64,000 nucleotides of DNA from Chitinophaga ginsengisoli (GTDB lineage: Bacteria; Bacteroidota; Bacteroidia; Chitinophagales; Chitinophagaceae): contig NZ_PYGK01000001.1 in the NCBI RefSeq assembly GCF_003014595.1, forward strand, positions 558,001 through 622,000, in the 5' to 3' direction. The notes under the pieces were generated by a model, which saw only the letters and a list, made by a program, of their open reading frames with translations, ran no database searches and had not been told where the DNA came from. The position numbers and the translations under genes are program-made. Positions 8,449-16,460 of this stretch are shown here, in pieces (position 1 is the first letter of the stretch; each line of letters opens with the position of its first letter).

Positions 8449-8829
8449 TTATTTGCTGGCAATCACGGAGATCTCCACATTCACACCCTTAGGCAGCGCA
8501 GCTACCTGAACGGTTTCACGGGCAGGATAGTCGCCGGTGAAATAAGAGCCATATACTTCGTTGATCTGTGCGAAGTCATTCATATTCATAATGAAGATGG
8601 TCGTCTTCAGAACATTGTCGAAGTCCATACCCGCCTCGGAAAGAATACCATTCAGGTTTTTCATTACCTGGTGAGTTTCGGTTTTGATATCATCCAGTAC
8701 CAGTTGGTTGTTATCCGGATTCAGTGCTATTTGTCCGGATACAAACAGCAGGTTACCTGATAATATGGCCTGGTTGTACGGGCCGATAGGAGCAGGCGCA
8801 TTCTTTGTATTGATGATTTGTTTTTCCAT
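8449..8829 (-). CDS. ridA: RidA family reactive enamine/imine deaminase
   Basis: 126-residue protein of the RidA (YjgF/YER057c/UK114) family, which hydrolyses reactive 2-aminoacrylate-type enamines made by PLP enzymes. Family features are APIGPYNQAI, LFVSGQIALNP, the NDFAQINEVYGSYF segment and PARETVQVAALPKGVNVEISVIA with the conserved Arg. Length is standard. It is convergent with the L,D-transpeptidase and divergent from the dehydrogenase-like gene. Confidence 0.95.
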   Translation of the reverse strand: MEKQIINTKNAPAPIGPYNQAILSGNLLFVSGQIALNPDNNQLVLDDIKTETHQVMKNLNGILSEAGMDFDNVLKTTIFIMNMNDFAQINEVYGSYFTGDYPARETVQVAALPKGVNVEISVIASK

Positions 8830-8868
8830 GACCGTAAAAATAGGGTCTTATTATTAGTTATTAATTAA

Positions 8869-8876
8869 TAGGTTTG
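8869..8876 (+). promoter_or_regulatory. -7 promoter box of the dehydrogenase-like gene
   Basis: TAGGTTTG matches TAnnTTTG and lies 14 bases before the ATG at 8891, in the short space divergent from ridA. Confidence 0.4.
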
Positions 8877-8890
8877 CGAAAATTTTGCAC

Positions 8891-9568
8891 ATGAATATCC
8901 TCGTTATAGGAGAAGAGCAACATTATGCTGCTTTCCTTAAAAAGGGTGGTTTAAGTGGGCACCGGGTGCAGCAGGTTACAACAGCAGAACGTATAGAGAC
9001 GCTGGACGATTACGGGCTGGTGATAGACCTGGATTTTGATGAACATACAGAGCGGGCCCGCATTTATGCAAAATATCCGCAGGTACCCATATTGGTGGCT
9101 ATAGTGAGAACTTCCCTTGCAGATGTCATGAATAATTATGCGTTTGAACAGGGATTTAACCTGATGGGGTGTAACTGGCTGCCTGGATTTGTGGGAATGC
9201 CTGTTATGGAAGTATCTGTGATGGACGAATCGCAGAAGGCCCTCCTGGGCCAGATCATGCAGGAATTAGGCTGGGAGTATGAAATAGTGGAAGACAGAGT
9301 AGGATTGGTGACTCCGAGAGTTGTCTGCATGATCATCAACGAAGCTTACATGGCTGCGGAAGAGGGGACAGCATCACGTGAGGATATTAACATTGCGATG
9401 AAGCTGGGTACCAACTATCCGAAAGGGCCTTTTGAATGGTGCAAAGAAATTGGTGTAAGGCAGGTGTATAGTGTGCTGGACGCCGTGTACAAGGCTACGG
9501 GAAATGAACGGTATAAAATAAGTGCGCTGCTGGCACAGGAAGCAGGCACCAATGTAACCGCTGTGTGA
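8891..9568 (+). CDS. 3-hydroxyacyl-CoA dehydrogenase-like protein
   Basis: 225 residues. The C-terminal half (about 125-220) resembles the helical C-terminal domain of 3-hydroxyacyl-CoA dehydrogenases: GLVTPRVVCMIINEAYMAAEEG, then IAMKLGTNYPKGPFEW. The N-terminal half is short and aligns poorly with the NAD-binding Rossmann domain; the expected glycine-rich loop reads VIGEEQHYAAF, without GxGxxG. Activity as a dehydrogenase is therefore doubtful. The ATG at 8891 is preferred over an in-frame TTG two codons earlier. It runs into tsaB with a 19-base gap, suggesting an operon. Confidence 0.75.
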   Translation: MNILVIGEEQHYAAFLKKGGLSGHRVQQVTTAERIETLDDYGLVIDLDFDEHTERARIYAKYPQVPILVAIVRTSLADVMNNYAFEQGFNLMGCNWLPGFVGMPVMEVSVMDESQKALLGQIMQELGWEYEIVEDRVGLVTPRVVCMIINEAYMAAEEGTASREDINIAMKLGTNYPKGPFEWCKEIGVRQVYSVLDAVYKATGNERYKISALLAQEAGTNVTAV

Positions 9569-9587
9569 AATAATTAAACTGTATATA

Positions 9588-10265
9588 TTGTCTCTGATAC
9601 TGCATATCGATACGGCTACTACAATCGGCTCTGTTTGTCTGTCGAAAGACGGACAGCCTTTACAGACATTGGTGAATGATAAACAACAGGATCATGCTGC
9701 CAGTATGGTATTGTTTGTACAGGAGATCATGCGGGATCAACAAGTGACGCCTGAAGACATCGACGCAATCGCTGTTAGTGCGGGGCCCGGTTCATATACG
9801 GGACTACGTGTTGGTGTAGCTACCGCGAAGGGGTTGTGTTATACCTGGGAGAAACCATTGATAGCTGTTTCTACCCTACAGATGATGGCACAGGGCTTAC
9901 TGTCCCGCGTAAAAGATACGGAAGCCTTATATTGCCCTATGCTGGATGCGCGGAGAATGGAAGTGTATACTGCAGTATATGATGCTTCTCTGAATGTCAT
10001 AGTGGCGCCACAGGCGCTGGTACTCACGCCGGAAGCCTTTAGTGAGCAGGTGGCAGCAAAGAAGACTTATTTTTTCGGTAATGGCAGCGATAAATGGCAG
10101 CAACTAATGCCCGTCAATCTCAACGCCTTATTTGTCCCTTATATATTAAACGCTGCGGATATGGTGCCGCTGGCTACGGCTGCTTACGAGCATAAAGCGT
10201 TTGAAGATGTAGCTTATTTCAGCCCTTTTTATCTCAAACCTTTCCATTCTACAATGAAAAAATAG
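9588..10265 (+). CDS. tsaB: tRNA threonylcarbamoyladenosine biosynthesis protein TsaB
   Basis: 225-residue ASKHA-fold protein that partners TsaD and TsaE in making the t6A modification at tRNA position 37. The N-terminus ILHIDTATTIGSVCLS and the motif SAGPGSYTGLRVGVATAKGL are diagnostic. The C-terminal part is variable, as is usual in the family. The start is TTG at 9588; the frame is open upstream but has no ATG, and TTG places the first beta strand correctly. It is the second gene after the dehydrogenase-like ORF. Confidence 0.92.
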   Translation: MSLILHIDTATTIGSVCLSKDGQPLQTLVNDKQQDHAASMVLFVQEIMRDQQVTPEDIDAIAVSAGPGSYTGLRVGVATAKGLCYTWEKPLIAVSTLQMMAQGLLSRVKDTEALYCPMLDARRMEVYTAVYDASLNVIVAPQALVLTPEAFSEQVAAKKTYFFGNGSDKWQQLMPVNLNALFVPYILNAADMVPLATAAYEHKAFEDVAYFSPFYLKPFHSTMKK

Positions 10266-10557
10266 GTCGTTTGTAATGCGAAAAATGACCTCCATTGGCA
10301 TGATAACAGGCTTCTTACGTCTTATTAAGAAGCGTAATCCCTACACTTACGTCAATTTATGTCATAGAACTGTCAAATTATGTTTATTTGGCAAGTAAAC
10401 GCCCTGCATATATTAAAAAATAAGGTATAGAAGTTTTTTTTATTACGACTAATATTATATTTTTGTATAAATCGATACCCGGTTATTGTTTTCTAACAAG
10501 TTATGGGTTTACTGTCCGTTGATCCCTTTCATTTCATCATTTTTTAAAACTATTATG
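10266..10557. other. Regulatory region upstream of the ArsR-type gene
   Basis: No ORF recognised. Contents: an inverted repeat GCTTCTTA (10310-10317) / TAAGAAGC (10326-10333) without a T tract; a near-palindrome at 10382-10400 reading GTTTA-T-TTG-G-CAA-G-TAAAC that could be an operator; and a -7 box TATTTTTG at 10458-10465 about 95 bases before the start codon, implying a long leader. Confidence 0.4.
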
Positions 10558-10559
10558 CG

Positions 10560-10919
10560 ATGGAAAAAACATTATTAACGACCTCTTCTAATACTCTTAT
10601 TATTTCTAGAGGTACCAATGAAAAAGACCAAATAAAATTGGATTACATTGCCGTTAAGAAGGCTGCTATGGTTTTGCGTGCAATAAACCATAAGCTGCGC
10701 CAGCAAATGATTAAGTTGCTGGAAGACCACAAAAAAATGACAGTAACTGAAATCTACGTTAAGCTGCGTCTCGAGCAGTCAGTAGCGTCACAGCATCTGG
10801 CTATTCTGCGCCGTGCCGGCATTGTGATTACAGAGAGAGATGGTAAATTCATTCACTATACGATCAACAAACAGCGTATAGCAGAAGTTGCCAAATTCGT
10901 AGAGGAGCTGGTAGGCTAA
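10560..10919 (+). CDS. ArsR-family winged-helix transcriptional regulator
   Basis: 119-residue small regulator. The winged-helix domain covers about residues 35-118, with recognition helix LEQSVASQHLAILRRAGIV and wing TERDGKFIHYTIN. ArsR proteins are usually homodimeric repressors that leave DNA when they bind metal or sense sulfur or redox change. This one contains no cysteine, so neither thiolate metal sensing nor the Cys-persulfide sensing of BigR/SqrR relatives can apply. It ends in its own terminator and precedes the sulfur enzyme gene. Target and signal are unknown. Confidence 0.85.
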   Translation: MEKTLLTTSSNTLIISRGTNEKDQIKLDYIAVKKAAMVLRAINHKLRQQMIKLLEDHKKMTVTEIYVKLRLEQSVASQHLAILRRAGIVITERDGKFIHYTINKQRIAEVAKFVEELVG

Positions 10920-10964
10920 TCTGGTTTTGGAGTACTGGTCAAACAGAGTACAAAAAAAATATTC

Positions 10965-11014
10965 GGGCCTAACTAAGAGTATGCTGAAGAACTTTTAGTT
11001 AGGCCCTGATTTTT
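10965..11014 (+). terminator. Terminator after the ArsR-type gene
   Basis: GGGCCTAACTAA (10965-10976) pairs perfectly with TTAGTTAGGCCC (10995-11006); the stem extends inward by three more pairs including one G-T. TGATTTTT follows. Confidence 0.85.
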
Positions 11015-11027
11015 CTGCATGTATTGG

Positions 11028-11052
11028 TGTGTACGTTATTCATACGTACACA
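11028..11052. promoter_or_regulatory. Perfect 9-7-9 dyad before the sulfur enzyme gene, candidate operator
   Basis: TGTGTACGT (11028-11036) and ACGTACACA (11044-11052) form a perfect inverted repeat with a seven-base spacer. It has no T tail and lies after the arsR terminator and about 110 bases upstream of the -7 box of the next gene. It is therefore more likely a protein-binding site than a terminator. Confidence 0.5.
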
Positions 11053-11161
11053 AACAGCTGCGCGCGTTGATACTGGTTGTGCAAATAACGGGTAGCAAAG
11101 ACATTTTAATGCGGCATATATATGGCCATTTGTCAGACGTTCCCTCCTGCGGATAAATCCG

Positions 11162-11169
11162 TAAATTTG
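11162..11169 (+). promoter_or_regulatory. -7 promoter box of the sulfur enzyme gene
   Basis: TAAATTTG matches TAnnTTTG exactly, 15 bases before the chosen ATG at 11185. It argues against the longer in-frame start at 11122, which lies upstream of the box. Confidence 0.5.
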
Positions 11170-11184
11170 CAGAAATCAAAAACC

Positions 11185-12588
11185 ATGTTCGTCAAGCAAC
11201 TTTATACCAATTGCTTATCAGAAGCTGCCTACTTTATTGAGTCCGGAGGAGAAGCTGTTGTGATAGATCCCCTGAGGGATATAGACGCTTACCTTGATCT
11301 GGCTAAAGAGCGCAACGCAACCATTAAGTATATTTTTGAGACACACTTTCACGCCGACTTTGTGTCTGGTCACCTCGATCTCGCTGCTGCTACTAAAGCT
11401 CCTATCGTATACGGTCCTGAAGCAGTTACCAACTTCCCGATATATCTCGCTAAAGACAGGGAGAAATTTACCATCGGTAAACTTACGCTTGAAGTATTAC
11501 ATACACCCGGTCACACACTGGAATCTACCTGCTACCTGTTAAGCGATGAAGCAGGACAGCCGCATAGCCTTTTCACAGGCGATACGCTCTTCGTAGGAGA
11601 TGTAGGACGCCCCGACTTGTTTAGCGGTAACCTTACCAAGGAAGAACTGGCCGGTTACCTGTATGATTCTCTCAACAATAAGGTCAAGGTACTGCCAGAT
11701 AATGTGATCGTATATCCGGCGCATGGTCCCGGCTCGTCCTGCGGTAAAAACCTGGGGCCTCATACCTATAGCACGCTGGGTGATGAGAAGAGCACGAACT
11801 ACGCACTGAAGGCAGAGAACAAAGAGGAATTTATCAAAGAAGTAACTTCCGGTCTGAATACACCGCCTTCTTACTTCCCTATCAATGCACGGATCAACAA
11901 AGAAGGGTATGATGCATTGCAGGCCGTAATGGAGAAAAGCAACCGTCCCTTATCCATCTCTGAGTTCAAGGAGAAAATGAAGGAAGAGGTTCTGATCCTG
12001 GATACACGTCCTGCCGCTGAATTTACAGAAGGATTTGTACCGGGTTCACTCAGCATTGGTCTGGAAGGACGTTTTGCAGAATGGGCAGGCAGCCTGCTGC
12101 CATTTGGTGAAGAGATCATACTGGTGACCAGTCCCGGAAAAGAAGAAGAGACCATCGTACGTCTGGCCCGCGTTGGGTTTGATCATGTAGCGGGTTACCT
12201 GGAAGGAGGCTACGAAGCCTGGATTGCTGCTGGTGAAGAGCGTGACCTCATCATCACCGTAGAAGCGGATGAACTGGCGATGGACCTGCCACACGATAAC
12301 AACCTCATAATTGTGGACGTGCGCAAGCCTGCGGAGTATGCAGACGGTCATATCGAGGGTGCGATGAATATTACCCTCAGCGACATGACAGACCCGGGAA
12401 ATCTGGCTGATTTCGATGATAATCACAATCTGTATGTACACTGCCAGGGTGGTTACCGTAGCATTATTGCATGTTCCATTATGAAACGGGAAGGTATTCA
12501 CAACTTACGCAACGTGGAAGGTGGTTACAATGCCATGAAAGAACAGAAAGGCCTGAAAGTCGTAAAGGAAAAGAACGTATTAAACTAA
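11185..12588 (+). CDS. Metallo-beta-lactamase/rhodanese fusion, persulfide dioxygenase-like
   Basis: 467-residue sulfur-metabolism enzyme. The N-terminal metallo-beta-lactamase domain (residues 1-245) has THFHADFVSGH (H54, H56, D58), HTPGHTLES, FTGDTLFVGDVGRPD and YPAHGPGSSCG. Two rhodanese domains follow. The first (about 265-360) lacks an active-site cysteine (ILVTSPGKEEE); the second has Cys420 in HCQGGYRS and looks competent. Relatives oxidise glutathione or protein persulfides and transfer sulfane sulfur in the cytoplasm. The start at 11185 (MFVKQLYTN) is favoured over 11122 by the -7 box and by family N-termini. An ArsR-type regulator precedes it. Confidence 0.88.
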   Translation: MFVKQLYTNCLSEAAYFIESGGEAVVIDPLRDIDAYLDLAKERNATIKYIFETHFHADFVSGHLDLAAATKAPIVYGPEAVTNFPIYLAKDREKFTIGKLTLEVLHTPGHTLESTCYLLSDEAGQPHSLFTGDTLFVGDVGRPDLFSGNLTKEELAGYLYDSLNNKVKVLPDNVIVYPAHGPGSSCGKNLGPHTYSTLGDEKSTNYALKAENKEEFIKEVTSGLNTPPSYFPINARINKEGYDALQAVMEKSNRPLSISEFKEKMKEEVLILDTRPAAEFTEGFVPGSLSIGLEGRFAEWAGSLLPFGEEIILVTSPGKEEETIVRLARVGFDHVAGYLEGGYEAWIAAGEERDLIITVEADELAMDLPHDNNLIIVDVRKPAEYADGHIEGAMNITLSDMTDPGNLADFDDNHNLYVHCQGGYRSIIACSIMKREGIHNLRNVEGGYNAMKEQKGLKVVKEKNVLN

Positions 12589-12607
12589 GGTTAAGATATC
12601 CGAAATG

Positions 12608-12640
12608 AAGGCTCCCTGGTACTACCACGGGGCCTTTTTT
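12608..12640 (+). terminator. Terminator after the sulfur enzyme gene
   Basis: AAGGCTCCCTGG and CCACGGGGCCTT pair with one G-T pair and one mismatch, followed by a T run. Confidence 0.8.
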
Positions 12641-12684
12641 CTTTTGCAGGTATGCTTTTTGACCCTTTACAGAAAAACCTTGCA

Positions 12685-13494
12685 ATGGAAAAACTTTTAG
12701 ACGGACAAATTGCACTTGTTACCGGTAGCAGCAGCGGTATAGGTGCTGCCATCGCCATAGCGTTGGGAGAAGCGGGGGCCAATGTGGTTGTGAACCACCA
12801 TAGCGATAAGAGCCTGAAAGAGGCAGAAGCGGTGCTGGAAAAGATCAAAGCTGCCGGCAGTGATGGCTTCGTCAGGCAATGCGACATCAGCAAGGAGGAA
12901 GAAGTCAAAGCCATGTTTGCGGAAGTATTTTCCCGCTATGGTACGGTGGATATCGTTGTTGCTAATGCTGGCATTCAGCAGGATGCGGCCCTGCTGGACA
13001 TGACAATAGAGCAATGGAATAAGGTGATCAGTACAAACCTTACCGGTCAGTTTCTTTGTGCAAGGGAAGCCGCCCGTGAATTTAAACGGAGAGGTGTTGT
13101 TGAAGGCCGCTCAAGGGCTGCCGGAAAGATCATCTGTATGAGCAGCGTTCATGAAGTAATACCCTGGGCCGGACATGTGAACTATGCCGCCAGCAAGGGT
13201 GGCGTAAAACTCCTGATGCAGTCTATGGCTCAGGAACTGGCTCCATATAAAATAAGGGTCAACAGCCTGGCTCCCGGTGCTATTAAAACACGTATCAACG
13301 AAGACGCCTGGGATACCCCTGAGGATGAAAAAAAGCTATTGGAACTGATCCCATATGGCAGGGTAGGGGTACCCGAAGATGTTGCCAAAGCCGCCGTATG
13401 GCTGGCCAGCGATGAAAGCGACTATGTAACAGGAACCACCCTTTTCGTGGATGGAGGGATGACCTTGTACCCCGGTTTTGCAGATAATGGCTGA
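12685..13494 (+). CDS. Short-chain dehydrogenase/reductase, glucose-1-dehydrogenase-like
   Basis: 269-residue classical SDR. The cofactor loop is TGSSSGIG near the N-terminus, followed by ANAG. The catalytic residues are Ser154 and the YAASK motif with Tyr167 and Lys171. The C-terminus VTGTTLFVDGGMTLYPG is typical of the glucose/ribitol dehydrogenase branch. It carries out NAD(P)-dependent oxidation or reduction in the cytoplasm; the substrate cannot be read from the sequence. The start at 12685 (MEKLLDGQIALVTG) is preferred over 12652, which would add eleven residues. It is a separate unit after a terminator. Confidence 0.88.
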   Translation: MEKLLDGQIALVTGSSSGIGAAIAIALGEAGANVVVNHHSDKSLKEAEAVLEKIKAAGSDGFVRQCDISKEEEVKAMFAEVFSRYGTVDIVVANAGIQQDAALLDMTIEQWNKVISTNLTGQFLCAREAAREFKRRGVVEGRSRAAGKIICMSSVHEVIPWAGHVNYAASKGGVKLLMQSMAQELAPYKIRVNSLAPGAIKTRINEDAWDTPEDEKKLLELIPYGRVGVPEDVAKAAVWLASDESDYVTGTTLFVDGGMTLYPGFADNG

Positions 13495-13567
13495 TTAACA
13501 GTTGTTTGTGATAGAACAATCCCATAGTCTAGCATGTTATTTGTTTTAAACTGTTAAACTTTTAACC

Positions 13568-13900
13568 ATGAAATGTAAAACATTCCTGATGGCCGGAATG
13601 ATGTTCCTGGCCGTAAGCTTATTTGCCTGTCAGCCTAGCGACAGTAGTGTTCAGCAGTCGGTAAACGAAAAACTGACCGCTACCCCTGGAGTAAGTGCTG
13701 AAGTGAAAGAAGGAGTTGTGACCCTGAGTGGTGAAGTACCTGACGAAGCGGCTAAAATGGCTGCAGAAGATGCCGTTAAAGGCGTCAGTGGTGTAAAAGC
13801 CGTTACAAATAACATTATGGTGCAGGCAGCAGTTCCTCCACCGCCCCCACCCGCAGCTGCAGATACTACAATGAAGAAAGACAGCGGTACAGTGAAATAG
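13568..13900 (+). CDS. BON-domain lipoprotein
   Basis: 110-residue lipoprotein. The signal peptide ends in lipobox LFAC (Cys at residue 18). One BON domain follows (about residues 28-85): VNEKLTATPGVSAEVKEG, VVTLSGEVPDE and VKGVSGVKAVTNNI. BON domains are thought to bind membranes or surface structures. A short proline run and a charged tail end the protein. An inverted repeat TTAACAGTT (13495-13503) / AACTGTTAA (13549-13557) sits in front of the gene. The exact role is unknown. Confidence 0.85.
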   Translation: MKCKTFLMAGMMFLAVSLFACQPSDSSVQQSVNEKLTATPGVSAEVKEGVVTLSGEVPDEAAKMAAEDAVKGVSGVKAVTNNIMVQAAVPPPPPPAAADTTMKKDSGTVK

Positions 13901-13908
13901 ATTCAGAA

Positions 13909-13954
13909 GCTGAATTGATCAGAAACGGCTCAGCGGTTAACTGGTCAATTCAGC
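13909..13954. terminator. Bidirectional terminator between the BON and acyltransferase genes
   Basis: GCTGAATTGATCAG (13909-13922) pairs with CTGGTCAATTCAGC (13941-13954) with one G-T pair. It lies between convergent genes. Confidence 0.75.
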
Positions 13955-13959
13955 CTTAT

Positions 13960-14820
13960 TTATTCCCCGTTGTACACATGTTTCCACCTTCTGTGGCTCC
14001 ATACCCATACTTCCGGTTGTTCCCGGATATTATGTTCCAGGTATTTTACAAATGATTCTGTAATAGTTCCTTCCGGTACAGCCGAAGGTTCCTCGAATGC
14101 CAGTTTCAGTGTGGCATGATAATAACCCCTCCTCGTCTTCCGGATATCCACAAATACCACCGGAATATCACTTCTTCTTGCCGTCATTTCGGGCCCTTTA
14201 TAAAAGGCCGTCATCCTGTTCAGAAAGGGAAACCAATAGCTGCGGCGCGGATTACCGGGGTTCTGGTCTGCTACCAGTGCTATAAGATATTGCTTGTTGA
14301 TCCACGGCTGCATACTTTCCTTGATATCATTGGCCGGCAGTAGTATACTGCCTGACTTCTCGCGGAAATGCCTGAACATACGGTCGCCCGCTTTATTGGT
14401 CAGCGGCATATAAACTACAAGAAAAGGATACTTAACACCCTGCATGCAGAACAGGTTCGCCCATTCCCAGTTGAAATTATGGCCAAGGTGCATCTGGCAG
14501 CTTTTGCCTTTCGCATATAACTCATGCAGTACGGTGAGGTCGCAGGTAAAGCGGCGCTGCAGTTCTTTTGGGCGCATAGTCAGCAGCTTGACGGTTTCCA
14601 CCATCATGTCTGTCAGGTTGAGGTAGTATTTCTTTGCCAGCCGGGTGATCTCTTCAGGCGTCTTTTCCGGAAATGCCTGGCGCAGGTTCTCAAATACTAC
14701 TGATTTGCGGTAACCAACAATGTGATAAACGATCAGGTATAAAACATCACTTATGCGATATAATAACCATAACGGCAGCATTGACATGCCGTACATAAAT
14801 ACCAGTAACAAATAATACAT
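13960..14820 (-). CDS. Lysophospholipid/lipid A acyltransferase (LpxL/HtrB family)
   Basis: 286-residue inner-membrane-associated acyltransferase of the LpxL/HtrB family, which adds secondary acyl chains to lipid A or a related lipid. An N-terminal membrane segment (LLLVFMYGMSMLPLWLL) is followed by the catalytic motif H-x4-E in HNFNWEW and later ALVADQNPG and FYKGPEMTARRS. Length is normal. It lies 11 bases after nadB on the same strand and is probably co-transcribed with it. The acceptor could also be an ornithine-type lipid; the sequence alone cannot decide. Confidence 0.88.
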   Translation of the reverse strand: MYYLLLVFMYGMSMLPLWLLYRISDVLYLIVYHIVGYRKSVVFENLRQAFPEKTPEEITRLAKKYYLNLTDMMVETVKLLTMRPKELQRRFTCDLTVLHELYAKGKSCQMHLGHNFNWEWANLFCMQGVKYPFLVVYMPLTNKAGDRMFRHFREKSGSILLPANDIKESMQPWINKQYLIALVADQNPGNPRRSYWFPFLNRMTAFYKGPEMTARRSDIPVVFVDIRKTRRGYYHATLKLAFEEPSAVPEGTITESFVKYLEHNIREQPEVWVWSHRRWKHVYNGE

Positions 14821-14831
14821 GTCATCAATTT

Positions 14832-16430
14832 CTATAACACAATATTCTGTACCAGGGCGCTCTTTTCAGGATAGTCAGTATTAAAATGTAAACCGCGGCT
14901 TTCCTTACGGAAGGAAGCGCCTTTTACTATAAGGTAGCCAACAGTGATCAGGTTTCTCAGTTCACATAATTGTGGCGATACCTCTGTTCTTTCGTATAAT
15001 GATTCAGTTTCTTCATGCAGGATGTCCAGTCTGCGGCTGGCACGCTGCATACGCTCATTAGTGCGCACAATACCCAGGTAATCACTCATGATCTGTTTCA
15101 GCTCTTTGAGGCTCTGGGTAATGAGGATCATCTCTTTCGGTGCAGTGGTACCTGCTGCATTCCAGTCCGGTACATTGAGCTTATGAGCCGTGCTGTCAAT
15201 TTTGTTTACACCATCCAGGTAGCAACGGTGTGCAAACACCATGGCTTCCAGCAGGGAATTGGAGGCAAGCCTGTTGGCGCCGTGCAACCCGGTGCTGGAG
15301 CATTCTCCGCAGGCATACAGGTTGTTAATGGAAGTGCGGCCGAATTCATTGACCTTAATACCACCACAGCTATAATGCGCAGCCGGCGCTACCGGTATCA
15401 TATCCTTCTTTACATCAATACCTATTGAAAGGCATTTCTCATGGATGTTCGGAAAATGATGTACAAACTTCTCCTGGTCCATATGGCGGCAATCGAGGTA
15501 TACATATTCCGTACCGGTGATCTTCATCTCACTGTCTATTGCTCTTGCCACGATGTCGCGCGGAGCGAGCGAAAGACGTGGGTCATACTTATGCATGAAG
15601 TCTTCCCCATGGATATTACGGAGAATACCCCCGTCACCACGTACTGCTTCTGTGATCAGGAAGGCATTGTTCACACCCGGCTCATACAAGGCTGTAGGAT
15701 GGAACTGGATGAACTCCATGTTCTCTATCCTTCCCTTGGCACGATACACCATCGCAACGCCATCGCCGGTAGCAATGGTCGGATTGGTGGTACTGCGGTA
15801 TACCTGCCCATTCCCGCCTGTTGCCAGTACGGTAATACGGCTGAGGATCTTTTCAATCTTATTGGTGATGAGGTTCAGCACATACACGCCATAACACGCT
15901 ATATCAGGCATGGCCTTGGTAACAAGATAACCTAAATGGTGCTGGGTGATGAGGTCTACCACGAAGCAGTGGGTAACCAGTTCTATATTCGGGTTTTTAT
16001 GTACTGCATCCAGCAGGGCACGTTCTATTTCCTTCCCGGTGATATCTTTATAGTGGATCACCCTGAATTCCGAATGGCCTCCTTCTTTGCCGAGAGAGAA
16101 GTCTCCGGCGGCATTCTTGTCAAAGTTGGCGCCCCATTCTATGATCTCATTAACACGTTCCGGCCCTTCCTTTACTACAATTTCTACGATCTGCTCATTA
16201 CACAGGCCGTCGCCGGCAATCAGTGTGTCTTCGATATGCTTTTCAAAGCTGTCGTTCTCAAGATCATTCACTACGGCTACTCCACCCTGTGCGTATTTTG
16301 TATTGGTTTCGTCTTCACGTGTTTTCGTGATGATGGTGATTTTTTTATCAGGACATGCTGCCGCCACTTTAAGGGCATAAGTAAGTCCCGCAATCCCAGA
16401 ACCAATCACTAAGAAATCTGTCTGTTGCAT
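14832..16430 (-). CDS. nadB: L-aspartate oxidase
   Basis: 532-residue FAD enzyme that oxidises L-aspartate to iminoaspartate, the first step of de novo NAD synthesis. The FAD-binding loop is VIGSGIAGLTYAL at the N-terminus. TKYAQGGVAVV, AVRGDGGILRN, APAAHYSCGGIKVNEFGRT and HGANRLASNSLLEAMVF are family motifs, with a helical C-terminal domain. The ATG at 16430 is preferred over one at 16451 because a -7 box lies between them. The quinolinate synthase and nadC partners are not in the window. Confidence 0.95.
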   Translation of the reverse strand: MQQTDFLVIGSGIAGLTYALKVAAACPDKKITIITKTREDETNTKYAQGGVAVVNDLENDSFEKHIEDTLIAGDGLCNEQIVEIVVKEGPERVNEIIEWGANFDKNAAGDFSLGKEGGHSEFRVIHYKDITGKEIERALLDAVHKNPNIELVTHCFVVDLITQHHLGYLVTKAMPDIACYGVYVLNLITNKIEKILSRITVLATGGNGQVYRSTTNPTIATGDGVAMVYRAKGRIENMEFIQFHPTALYEPGVNNAFLITEAVRGDGGILRNIHGEDFMHKYDPRLSLAPRDIVARAIDSEMKITGTEYVYLDCRHMDQEKFVHHFPNIHEKCLSIGIDVKKDMIPVAPAAHYSCGGIKVNEFGRTSINNLYACGECSSTGLHGANRLASNSLLEAMVFAHRCYLDGVNKIDSTAHKLNVPDWNAAGTTAPKEMILITQSLKELKQIMSDYLGIVRTNERMQRASRRLDILHEETESLYERTEVSPQLCELRNLITVGYLIVKGASFRKESRGLHFNTDYPEKSALVQNIVL

Positions 16431-16448
16431 AAGTTCATAAGCGAACAC

Positions 16449-16456
16449 CAAATGTA
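16449..16456 (-). promoter_or_regulatory. -7 promoter box of nadB
   Basis: On the minus strand this reads TACATTTG, an exact TAnnTTTG match, 18 bases before the nadB ATG at 16430. Confidence 0.5.
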
Positions 16457-16460
16457 CGGT

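Noticed and set aside
11122..11184. Extended N-terminus of the sulfur enzyme
   Set aside because: A -7 box lies at 11162-11169 inside this stretch, and family members begin at the MFVKQLYTN-like position.
12046..12501. 151-residue minus-strand ORF inside the sulfur enzyme gene
   Set aside because: Antisense to a gene with conserved catalytic motifs; no independent support.
15936..16412. 158-residue plus-strand ORF inside nadB
   Set aside because: Antisense to nadB, no domain and no promoter.
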